Source of the DNA: Spirochaetaceae bacterium
GTDB lineage: Bacteria; Spirochaetota; Spirochaetia; Treponematales; Breznakiellaceae
Direction of reading: 5' to 3'
Assembly (NCBI GenBank): GCA_031258615.1
Contig: JAIRMP010000233.1
Coordinates: 1-27,842, forward strand
Length of the DNA: 27,842 nt
Under the pieces are notes generated by a model. The model saw only the letters and a program-made list of their open reading frames with translations, was not told the DNA's origin and searched no databases. Made by a program: the position numbers and the translations under genes. Shown one piece after another: positions 21,344-27,842 of the stretch. The stretch's first letter is position 1. The number at the start of each line of letters is the position of its first letter.

Positions 21344-21721
21344 ATGGAAAATATGAGCGGGCGAGAAGGGGTTAACGGTCACTGTAATCAAAAAAACTGC
21401 CCCCAATGCCCCTGTTTAGCCGCTTGTCCTCTGCAAAAGACCATGAGCGTCATTGGCGGCAAATGGAAAGGGCCGATTCTTTGTGCCTTATATCAAGACG
21501 GCGCCACCCGTTACAACGAATTAAAACGTAAGATTCGGGGCATTACCAATACGATGCTGGCCAGTTCTCTGAAGGAATTGGAAGCCTGTGGACTCATCCA
21601 GAGAACCCAATACCCGGAAATGCCGGTTCGGGTAGAATATACCCTGACCAGTGCCTGTGATGACTTGCTGCCTGTTTTAAACCAACTCGCCCGCTGGGGT
21701 ATACGGCTATTCCAGTCATAA
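21344..21721 (+). CDS. HxlR-family transcriptional regulator
   Basis: 125-aa winged-helix regulator. The HxlR signature is clear: C-P-L-x-x-x-M-S-V-I-G-G-K-W-K (residues 28-42), then ILCALYQDGATRYNELKRKI, ITNTMLASSLKELEACGLIQ and YTLTSACDDLLPVLNQLARW. The N-terminus is unusually cysteine-rich (C14, C19, C22, C24, C28), suggesting sensing of thiol-reactive or redox signals, or metal binding. It is divergent from the flavin-barrel/DUF1638 operon and probably controls it. The start may be 21344 or 21353; neither has a strong ribosome-binding site. Confidence 0.9.
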   Translation: MENMSGREGVNGHCNQKNCPQCPCLAACPLQKTMSVIGGKWKGPILCALYQDGATRYNELKRKIRGITNTMLASSLKELEACGLIQRTQYPEMPVRVEYTLTSACDDLLPVLNQLARWGIRLFQS

Positions 21722-22535
21722 GGGGATACTAACCGTATGGCAGTATAGGGTGCCGAAAGGTCTCCTGCATCTCTGCGAGAGCGGTTCCGTTTACCCCATC
21801 AAGACAGCAGTCCAGGAGCAGGAAGCCGGGGGAAGAACCGATCCGTTCTATTCATAGAGCTTCCCCTGGATCCGGATTTCTCCGTAAAGCCTGAGTGTAT
21901 CTCCCCCGCCGCTCCACCTCAAGCGCTTGAGGTGGAGCTCCATACCAGTACAGCGTGAAACCGCTTCCAGAATCACCTTTATCCAAAACCTTCCTGTCCC
22001 GGTAAGGAGATAAGCCTTCTCAGAGCATTCAGGCCCCTGGTATCGTGTCAGGGTAGCGGTAATCCGGTACTGGGTAATACCACCCGTCTCAGTGGTTTCC
22101 GAGCCGGTAGTCCTGATGAAGGGACCGGGATAGTGAGGCGTTGGGGAAGCAGGAAGGATACGCGAGCAAGGACGTGCAGGCGGTGAGGGAGCGGCTAGAG
22201 AAGGGGGAAGGGGCGGTGGAAGGGGAACATACCAAAAGACTACAGCAGGCCCTGAAAGGGGTGAAGGAAGAGGAGCTGCCGAGGGACGGGAGGTATGAAA
22301 CGGCGAAGGGGATAGGGGGGAAAGGGAACCGCTTTTCGAAGACGGATCGTTCATGAGGATGCAGGAAGAAGCTATGGGCACGGGGCAGGTGCAACCCGGC
22401 TACAGGGTGCCCAGCGGAAGGGAGCAGGGATTGGTGCGTGGGTATGCTCTAGTTCCCCAGCCTGCGGCGCACCCACAAGTCGCATGAAATTTGCTGTTTC
22501 ACAACACCACCGATTGATAAATCATGGGCAAAAAC
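21722..22535. other. Scrambled region, possible gene fragments on both strands
   Basis: No gene here is convincing. The minus-strand frame 22381-21848 has a natural-looking C-terminal part (TQYRITATLTRYQGP, WIKVILEAVSRCTG, LRLYGEIRIQGKLYE) but a proline/serine-rich N-terminus that looks like antisense. Over that N-terminus the plus strand reads a charged helical stretch (DVQAVRERLEKGEGAVEGEH, ending 22356), which overlaps as ATGA a 44-codon frame (22353-22487). The swap near 22120 suggests two gene fragments joined by a rearrangement. A 28-bp perfect palindrome lies at 21911-21938. Confidence 0.35.
21911..21938. repeat. 28-bp perfect palindrome
   Basis: Each half is GCTCCACCTCAAGC or its complement, with no spacer. 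It lies within the minus-strand fragment described for 21722-22535. Perfect spacer-free palindromes of this length are rare; it may be a protein-binding site or an insertion or recombination scar. Confidence 0.85.
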
Positions 22536-23141
22536 TTACTCTTTGTTGATACGGACAACAACACCCGGAATATTGCGGTAGAACATATTTTGGGGAACAT
22601 TCACCGCGTTAATCAGAGAAACAAGGTTTTCAATCGGCAGAGGCATATCATCCAGGAACCAGTCCAGAAAAACCCGGCGGCATCCGGTAATTTGGTAACA
22701 AAGTTTATAACGGCATATTCTATATTCCTCTTTGGAAAGAGATTTTTTTAAGGGTTTTAATAAATCAGGGGCAATTTCCTGCATTCCCCGTAAAATATGG
22801 TTTGCAATACCATGCACGGACAGTATCTTTTTTAATTCCTTGCGGCGCTTGATTGTGTAATTGTAGTTGAACGTAAGGACAATCTGATAGTACTTCTTTG
22901 ACCCCTCGCTTTTCTCAATGCCCGATAAATCATCGGTATTTCTGGCACACTCAAAAATGACTTCATTCTTATCCTTGAAATTACGATAAAAAGTTTGCCG
23001 GGCAATACCTGCCTTCTCCACGATGTCCGAAACGGTTATTTTGTCATAAGGCTTTTCGTCCATCAGTATCATAAGCGCCTCGAAAATCCAACCTTTGGTT
23101 CGCTGGACTTGCCGGTTATTGGAAGTTGATTTTTGCAACAT
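22536..23141 (-). CDS. TetR-family transcriptional regulator
   Basis: 201 aa with a TetR N-terminal DNA-binding domain (about residues 13-62): TKGWIFEALMILMDEKPYDK, then ITVSDIVEKAGIARQTFYRN and FKDKNEVIFECA, the classical helix-turn-helix plus capping helix. The C-terminal ~130 residues form the helical ligand and dimer domain, with two cysteines in ICRYKLCYQITGC. GGGGG just before ATG 23141 may be its ribosome-binding site. It is divergent from the lipoprotein pair starting at 23283 and likely regulates it and itself. The ligand is unknown. Confidence 0.93.
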   Translation of the reverse strand: MLQKSTSNNRQVQRTKGWIFEALMILMDEKPYDKITVSDIVEKAGIARQTFYRNFKDKNEVIFECARNTDDLSGIEKSEGSKKYYQIVLTFNYNYTIKRRKELKKILSVHGIANHILRGMQEIAPDLLKPLKKSLSKEEYRICRYKLCYQITGCRRVFLDWFLDDMPLPIENLVSLINAVNVPQNMFYRNIPGVVVRINKE

Positions 23142-23203
23142 ATGCCCCCTTTTGTCTAAAGTTATACAGGTTTCGCTCTTTGTCCATTTTGAAGCCCCAA
23201 TTC

Positions 23204-23233
23204 TTGACTCTCATTATCCCATCATAATACAAT
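23204..23233 (+). promoter_or_regulatory. Promoter of the lipoprotein gene pair
   Basis: TTGACT (23204-23209) and TACAAT (23228-23233) with an 18-bp spacer, 50 bp before the lipoprotein start at 23283. The repeated TTTGTC at about 23152 and 23180 in the same divergent gap could be part of a TetR operator. Confidence 0.6.
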
Positions 23234-23282
23234 CGTCTCATCTTATGCAAGTATATCTTGCTGGAAATTGTGGAGGAAGTTT

Positions 23283-23636
23283 ATGAAGAATAGAATAAAA
23301 TTATCGCTTAACCTTACGACCGTGATTGTCATGGGCTTACTGCTTGCAATCCTGCCGGCTTCCTGTGCCAGCACGGGAAATTTCATGCCCCTTGCTTCGG
23401 GCGAGAAGGTCATCGGAACGGTTCAGGCAAGTTTTACCGTGTATAATTCGCTAAACGCCAACAGGGGCGTGATCAACACCCATGCCTACATCAAATTATT
23501 TGAGGCGGCCCAGAAGAAGTATAGCGGAGATACCCTTATTGATATTCGGGATATAGTTTGGGTTGCCGTTAAAGATGTTGTTACTTTGGTGGACACAACA
23601 TATTCCGCCACCGGAAAAGTTGTCCAGGTTCAGTGA
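23283..23636 (+). CDS. Small lipoprotein
   Basis: 117-aa predicted lipoprotein from ATG 23283, placed six bases after GGAGG; an earlier in-frame start at 23268 would precede the ribosome-binding site. The signal has lipobox LPASC with cysteine 28. The mature part is about 90 residues (SGEKVIGTVQASFTVYNSLN, AAQKKYSGDTLIDIRDIVW) and ends DTTYSATGKVVQVQ. It resembles small spirochaete lipoproteins of unknown role. Divergent from the TetR gene and followed by a PEGA-type lipoprotein, with which it is probably co-transcribed. Confidence 0.8.
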   Translation: MKNRIKLSLNLTTVIVMGLLLAILPASCASTGNFMPLASGEKVIGTVQASFTVYNSLNANRGVINTHAYIKLFEAAQKKYSGDTLIDIRDIVWVAVKDVVTLVDTTYSATGKVVQVQ

Positions 23637-23709
23637 AATATGTTGTATTTAGTTTCGTGATTCTGCTTGCACTATTGCTTGCAAGTGATTAATACATTGG
23701 AGGTTTCAA

Positions 23710-24096
23710 ATGGTAAAGAGTTTTTTTGTTAAAGCAGTCGGTGTCTTGATGGTTTTGGTTCTGTTTGGGAGTTGTGCCGGTACAACAACGATGAGGGTAA
23801 ACGCAACCGATCCTAATGGAAGGCTGATTGACAATGCAACCGTGCTGGTCAATGGTGAAAATATTGGACAAACGCCAAACGCCAGTGTTGAAGTTTCTAA
23901 CTTTGTGGGTACAGAGGCGGAAATAACGGTATCAAAGGAAGGTTACTATCCTACGAGAACAGAAGCTGTTCATAAAGTTAAGCCTAAAAATATAATTTTA
24001 GGCTCTTTGCTTAATGTTTTTGCATTTTTATGGGTAGTTGGTCCTAAGGCACAACAGAATGTAGTATTGACACCTGTAGCAACGGCAGGGCAATAA
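23710..24096 (+). CDS. PEGA-like domain lipoprotein
   Basis: 128 aa, ATG 23710 after GGAGG. Lipobox LFGSC, cysteine 22. Residues 27-85 read like a PEGA or carboxypeptidase-regulatory-type beta sandwich: GRLIDNATVLVNGENIGQTP, then AEITVSKEGYYPTRTEAVH. A hydrophobic segment follows (IILGSLLNVFAFLWVVGP, about 95-112), which may be a membrane insertion or fold core. Such domains mediate surface or wall contacts. It lies 73 bp after the first lipoprotein. The first unit of the 24095-24220 repeat array touches its stop codon. Confidence 0.75.
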   Translation: MVKSFFVKAVGVLMVLVLFGSCAGTTTMRVNATDPNGRLIDNATVLVNGENIGQTPNASVEVSNFVGTEAEITVSKEGYYPTRTEAVHKVKPKNIILGSLLNVFAFLWVVGPKAQQNVVLTPVATAGQ

Positions 24097-24220
24097 AACG
24101 TTGAAGATTGGAGACAAATCCCCAGAGATTGGCTTCAACCCCCTAGGGATTGACTTTTAATCCCCAGGGATTGAACATGAAACCCTGGGGATGGGACTTG
24201 AATATCTAGGGATCAGACTT
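24095..24220 (+). repeat. Second 21-bp-period repeat array
   Basis: Five clear units of 21 bp (24116-24220) plus one degenerate unit before them (24095-24115) share a core like CCCCAGGGATTG at the same spacing, followed by a variable right half. Most contain short CCC/GGG dyads (CCCCTAGGG, CCCCAGGG, CCCTGGGG). The sequence differs from the array at 16718-16927, but period, position directly upstream of a related gene, and CCC/GGG pairing are shared. It ends 37 bp before the start of the gene at 24258. Confidence 0.8.
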
Positions 24221-24257
24221 AAAAAAGACGGCGGAAAGCCACAAAGGAAGGTTTTAT

Positions 24258-24983
24258 ATGGCAGACTGGTATCCCAATTCACGGGACGAACAGCTTCACA
24301 TGGTAAAAACATGGAACACGGTATTCGTAGCGAGAGGGCAGGAGTGGGGCATCCCCCCTGCCCATATCACCCAACTGGTAACCGACGCTCAGGCGGCGGA
24401 GGCCATTTTGGACAAGGTGAAAAGCGGGGAACGCACCGCCGCCGAGGTTGTCCAATGTAACATGATTTTCAAGGATATGGAGACCGAGGCTCGTTTCGTA
24501 AAGAAACATTATCTCTTGACGCCGCCTCTCACATTGGCGGATTTCCCGCTCTTACTTTTACCTCTGCCGGATGAGATACATACCCCGGTAGGGCCGCCCA
24601 CGGGTCAGCAGTCTTTGACTGTAACTTATCCCGGCGGCCCCCATCTGCTGATGGTTCATCTTGCGCCCCTTCCCGGCACGGAACCGGTGAGTTCCTACGG
24701 AACTCATTACAGCCGGGGCGATTATGGCTACGCCCTGTACCGAGGTATCATGCCGCAGGGCGGGGCAACACTGGAACAGGCCGCCGGCGTGAAGCGCTAT
24801 CTGATGAAGGAGCCGCTTTCCGGCGATGAACTCTTGCATTACCGTTTCACCCGCCGGAAAAAAGAAGCGGTGGATTTTGATGCCGGTGAATCGGGTATGA
24901 CGGCTTACTTCTGCGCCCGTTATGAAAACCAAAAAGGCCAATATGGGGCATGGGGGCCGGTAGTGTCGGCTGTCATTCCGTAA
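24258..24983 (+). CDS. Hypothetical protein with array leader (paralogue of 16952-17617)
   Basis: 241 aa from ATG 24258 with AAGGAAGG seven bases upstream. No signal peptide. The N-terminal helical half (about 8-95) contains KTWNTVFVARGQEWGIPPAH and FKDMETEARFVKKHYLLTPP. A proline-rich link with PDEIHTPVGPPTGQQ follows, then a beta-rich C-terminal half (HLLMVHLAPLPG, GYALYRGIMPQGG) ending in AYFCARYENQKGQYGAWGPV and VSAVIP. This end matches the paralogue (ACAYENDGGKRGPWSDVSSV). The fold of the last part looks immunoglobulin- or fibronectin-like. Function unknown. It follows the PEGA lipoprotein gene in the same direction. Confidence 0.8.
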   Translation: MADWYPNSRDEQLHMVKTWNTVFVARGQEWGIPPAHITQLVTDAQAAEAILDKVKSGERTAAEVVQCNMIFKDMETEARFVKKHYLLTPPLTLADFPLLLLPLPDEIHTPVGPPTGQQSLTVTYPGGPHLLMVHLAPLPGTEPVSSYGTHYSRGDYGYALYRGIMPQGGATLEQAAGVKRYLMKEPLSGDELLHYRFTRRKKEAVDFDAGESGMTAYFCARYENQKGQYGAWGPVVSAVIP

Positions 24984-24998
24984 AGATAGGATATTTGT

Positions 24999-25430
24999 GT
25001 GGAATTTGCGAAATTATTTTTAATGATGGTTGGAACGCTCGTCTCGATATCCGCGTTCTCTTTTACGATATACCAATACCGGCGTAAAAAGGGCGAACAA
25101 TTCACGGCGCTTCAATCGGGCATCAATATTGATGAAGAAAAGGAAAAATTGACCAAGGAATTAGCGGAACAATATTCTCAAAACATAATAACTATGGAAG
25201 AATATGAACATATGTTGAATTATATCAATAAAATAGAAACAAAAAAAGCATTACATAGGATTGGGAAAATAATGGAAAAAAGCGGCAATAAGAATGATGA
25301 AATAAAAACAAGCAAACCAAATGAGAAACATTTAAGGAAAGAAAACGGGTTGGGCGAAAAAATAAAAGGATACATTAAAAAAGAAATTGAATTAGCGGAA
25401 AAAATAAGGCAAAAGTATTTGGACATATAA
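24999..25430 (+). CDS. Small membrane-anchored hypothetical protein
   Basis: 143 aa from GTG 24999, with AGGA upstream. One N-terminal membrane segment (FAKLFLMMVGTLVSISAFSF, about residues 3-22) is followed by a highly charged, lysine/glutamate-rich region with helical stretches (EEKEKLTKELAEQYSQN, LGEKIKGYIKKEIELAEKIR). The residues 37-70 resemble the short-C-terminal (SHOCT-like) pattern of small membrane proteins, but this is weak. Strongly AT-rich, unlike the gene 15 bp upstream. Family not recognised. Confidence 0.6.
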   Translation: MEFAKLFLMMVGTLVSISAFSFTIYQYRRKKGEQFTALQSGINIDEEKEKLTKELAEQYSQNIITMEEYEHMLNYINKIETKKALHRIGKIMEKSGNKNDEIKTSKPNEKHLRKENGLGEKIKGYIKKEIELAEKIRQKYLDI

Positions 25431-25478
25431 AAATATTGGAAAATAGAGTGAATTAGGAAAGAGAATAACTGAAGAAAC

Positions 25479-27509
25479 ATGAAAGGCGATAAAATGGTAA
25501 AATATAAAAAGATATTTTCTATTTTTTACATTTCTTTTTTACTGTCTTCCTGCGCTCTGGTAAAAGCCGTCTACCTTGGGCCTGAAGACTTTTCGCAAAA
25601 AGCAGCCCCGCAGTTTGCCGCCGAATCATACAATGCCGAAAACATAAACGGCGTTTTTCCCGATGCGGTGTATATCAAAACCAGAACCCAGACCTTCAAT
25701 TTGTATCATTATTATATTATTAGCGATGGGCGGATTTGGTACAAAAGTATTGACGATGCAAAGGAACCCGTATCATGGACTCTTTTTGATGAAACAGGGG
25801 TCCCCCATAATTCCCGGAAACAGGGCTTTACAAAAACCGAAAGAATAACGGAACTGTCCGCCGACGCGGATGAATTGGTAGCGCTCTCCGAAGAAGGTAA
25901 TTTTTACCGCTATTGTTTTGATAAAATCATAGCGCGTAAAACCGGAGTCTGGCTTGACAGGCAGGGCTGGCCGGACGAGGAACATCTTCGTCTTGACCGG
26001 CGCACCGCCGCCAATCTGTCCTGGGCTTTGGGAAAACGCAACGATCACGTGCTTTATTATGAAGACGCTTTTGGTAATCAACACCACAACGGCACTATGG
26101 AAATTGCTACAACATATATGCTTTTGGAGGATGGACAGGAAATATGTTACGCCGACACCGGTTTACCCACCGATTTTTCCCGCAATTATATCGGCCCTGA
26201 GCGGGGAGCTTTTAAGGCGGTTGCTCTTTCGGCAAGCGCGTCGACCATGTTTGTCATCAATACAACGGGAGAAATGTATACCCGCCTTGCGGATTTTGAC
26301 ACCACGGGCAGCGATCCTATGTTTTTCAAGTATACCTATATTCCGTACCAATCGGATTTGGAAGGCGCTGATTATTTTTCCAATCTTACTGAATGGGCGC
26401 TTCCGGCGGAGGATTGGAGGCCCCAGCCCCGTATTCCCCTTTCAGGTCTCGCCGCCATTACCCGCCATATTACCATTCTGCAAAACGGGCAGGGCAACGG
26501 CGCGCGGGAACTGCGCGTAGCAGGCTTAAATGCGGAGGGCGATACCGGCTATTGGACAAAGGCAATTTTTGATGATGTGTGGGAATTCAAAACAGCGCCG
26601 CTTTATTTTGAAACCGGCGCAATGCTGCCGCAGGCTTCCCATGAAAACACACAGGGGGCGCGGGGGAGCAGCCTGGACAAGTATTATAGCGGCTCGTGGT
26701 GGAATGAAGCCGAGGAAGAAAACCTCTGGCAATATGAAATTCCTAATTTTAATCTTCTTGAAGGCGGCTGCGATCTCCGTATTATAGGAAACGGCGAAAT
26801 ATGCGTATTAAAACTATATCCTGTGGAACTCTGGACATATCTCAAGCGGGATTATCTGCCCGGAAGAACAGGCTCTCCAAAATTATTCATGACAACCCTT
26901 GTTATTCCCGATGACGCTTTTACCGGACTTTCCGAAGAATTTGCCGGCGCCCTTAATGAAAAATTCAAGGACAAGAACAAAGTCTTTTTTCGTTATGTTA
27001 TAGCCGCCTCGGAAAATTATATTTTTCTGTGGGATACTAAAGAAAAAGGATCCGTTTTATTTCTTACGGATGGAACCATTTCAACCAAGTATCCCGAATT
27101 TGACCGCAACCTCTATGTTCAGAGATTTGAAGAACTGCGGCGTTACCATTCGATAGAATTTATTGCGGGTGATGATCCAGCGTCGGAAGAGTTACAACAA
27201 AAAATTGACTTGAACAGCGCTTTACGAAAAGAATTAAAACATCAAATCCGTCTTTTGAAGTGGTCTCGGCTTACCTCGTCTGAGATAAACTTTGATTTTA
27301 TTCCCGCATTTTATACTATCCGCCTTAGTCCGCTTCGTTATGTTGACGTTCCAAAATTGCGTACCATTACCAGCTATGGGGAACAGATCGTTTTGATTAA
27401 CAGCGCATATAATAATACTATTTCAAATATCCGCATCAAACATATTGAGAATATCATAGCGGATATAGAGGATAGGATTCGTTGTTATAGGAAACTCAAA
27501 AACTCCTAA
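25479..27509 (+). CDS. Large lipoprotein of unknown function
   Basis: 676 aa from ATG 25479; a second ATG at 25494 (MVKYKK) is also possible and gives a more typical signal. Lipobox LLSSC, cysteine 25 (20 from the second ATG). The N-terminal ~420 residues contain repeated short strands with aromatic ends (YYIISDGRIWYKS, LVALSEEGNFYRY, TMFVINTTGEMYTRL, NYIFLWDTKEKGSVLFLTDG), which looks like an irregular beta-propeller. The C-terminal ~130 residues are helical (SEELQQKIDLNSALRKELKH). I recognise no family. Coding sequence is AT-rich. It is probably surface-exposed or periplasmic. Confidence 0.7.
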   Translation: MKGDKMVKYKKIFSIFYISFLLSSCALVKAVYLGPEDFSQKAAPQFAAESYNAENINGVFPDAVYIKTRTQTFNLYHYYIISDGRIWYKSIDDAKEPVSWTLFDETGVPHNSRKQGFTKTERITELSADADELVALSEEGNFYRYCFDKIIARKTGVWLDRQGWPDEEHLRLDRRTAANLSWALGKRNDHVLYYEDAFGNQHHNGTMEIATTYMLLEDGQEICYADTGLPTDFSRNYIGPERGAFKAVALSASASTMFVINTTGEMYTRLADFDTTGSDPMFFKYTYIPYQSDLEGADYFSNLTEWALPAEDWRPQPRIPLSGLAAITRHITILQNGQGNGARELRVAGLNAEGDTGYWTKAIFDDVWEFKTAPLYFETGAMLPQASHENTQGARGSSLDKYYSGSWWNEAEEENLWQYEIPNFNLLEGGCDLRIIGNGEICVLKLYPVELWTYLKRDYLPGRTGSPKLFMTTLVIPDDAFTGLSEEFAGALNEKFKDKNKVFFRYVIAASENYIFLWDTKEKGSVLFLTDGTISTKYPEFDRNLYVQRFEELRRYHSIEFIAGDDPASEELQQKIDLNSALRKELKHQIRLLKWSRLTSSEINFDFIPAFYTIRLSPLRYVDVPKLRTITSYGEQIVLINSAYNNTISNIRIKHIENIIADIEDRIRCYRKLKNS

Positions 27510-27777
27510 CGCCTTTTTAAGGTACTAAAAACAAAAAGTGGGGACAGTTGCTTCGCAACAGACCCCGCCGAATTTAAAAAAAGAAGCATTGATCCCCCGA
27601 TGTGCGCCCTCCTTGGCGCACATCGGTTTGCTCATGGGGCAAAAGATTTTTGAAAATCATTGTATAATAATGGTGTGGAAAATTTACTGTAAAATATTTT
27701 AAATAATTATTAGTAAAAATATATGGAATAATAATTATAAAAATAATAGGATAAAAATAATGGAGTACGGGGTCACT
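27510..27777. other. AT-rich gene-free tail with a hairpin
   Basis: Contains a perfect 11-bp stem CGATGTGCGCC/GGCGCACATCG (27598-27608 with 27615-27625, 6-nt loop) and a small hairpin TTGC-TTC-GCAA (about 27548-27558). No T run follows the large stem on either strand. The part 27650-27760 is extremely AT-rich with no convincing frame. Confidence 0.55.
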
Positions 27778-27799
27778 GCACATAACAGGACTGTATATG
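27778..27799. repeat. 22-bp direct repeat, right copy
   Basis: Exact copy of 198-219, same orientation, containing CATAACAGGACTGTATATG. Four bases further on, GGGCGC-AGTA-GCGCCC forms a hairpin at 27803-27818, similar in style to the hairpins at the left end of the window. Confidence 0.7.
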
Positions 27800-27842
27800 C
27801 TCGGGCGCAGTAGCGCCCTCGGGCTACGAAAAACCGCAGTCG

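Noticed and set aside
198..27799. Genomic island bounded by 22-bp attachment repeats
   Set aside because: The interval contains mreBCD and guaB, and no integrase or tRNA gene is seen at either end.

Overview
The window looks like the chromosome of a spirochaete close to Treponema, most likely of the termite-gut type. The evidence is a p83/100-family antigen gene next to mreBCD, many short lipoproteins with spirochaete lipoboxes, signal-peptide beta-barrel proteins, a split cyclophilin-FKBP immunophilin, and frequent GTG/TTG starts with clear Shine-Dalgarno sites. Base composition is mixed: most genes are moderately GC-rich, but the genes at 12443-13036 and 24999-27509 are visibly AT-rich and look foreign.

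Layout. 1-1851: a periplasmic cyclophilin whose FKBP half is cut off by an in-frame stop and then truncated by remnants of a Mu-like prophage (gp16-like and gam fragments, minus strand). 1852-5372: minus-strand cell-shape operon TPR protein-mreB-mreC-mreD. 5583-7184: p83/100 antigen. 7430-8677: an orphan JetD/DUF2220 Toprim-type protein with none of its JetABC partners. 8652-12300: two lipoproteins of unknown function, a beta-barrel protein, a CheY-like receiver and a J-domain protein. 12443-13036: an AT-rich putative outer-membrane protein. 13334-14449: nicotinamidase pncA translationally linked to an AmiS/UreI-family channel gene that carries a one-base frameshift. 14702-16138: guaB, apparently read from a leaderless promoter.

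16448-17617 is the most unusual part. A plus-strand sigma70-like promoter (16496-16524) faces a minus-strand sigma70-like promoter (16635-16662). Between them are ten perfect copies of a 7-bp repeat, and the minus-strand promoter points to an intrinsic terminator (16448-16484) with no gene in between. This predicts a small antisense RNA of about 180 nt. Downstream on the plus strand lies an array of ten degenerate 21-bp units ending just before a hypothetical gene (16952-17617). A distant paralogue (24258-24983) is also preceded by a 21-bp-period array of different sequence (24095-24220).

17726-23141: a porin-like protein that seems to start at ATT, a large stem-loop and an intrinsic terminator, a coiled-coil protein, an HxlR/flavin-barrel/DUF1638 module with an operator-like dyad over the promoter, a scrambled stretch with a 28-bp perfect palindrome, and a TetR regulator. 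23283-27509: lipoproteins, the second array-linked gene, and two AT-rich orphans. Short intergenic hairpins recur through the window, and a 22-bp direct repeat occurs near both ends. All calls rest on reading the sequence and on family knowledge; no searches were run.
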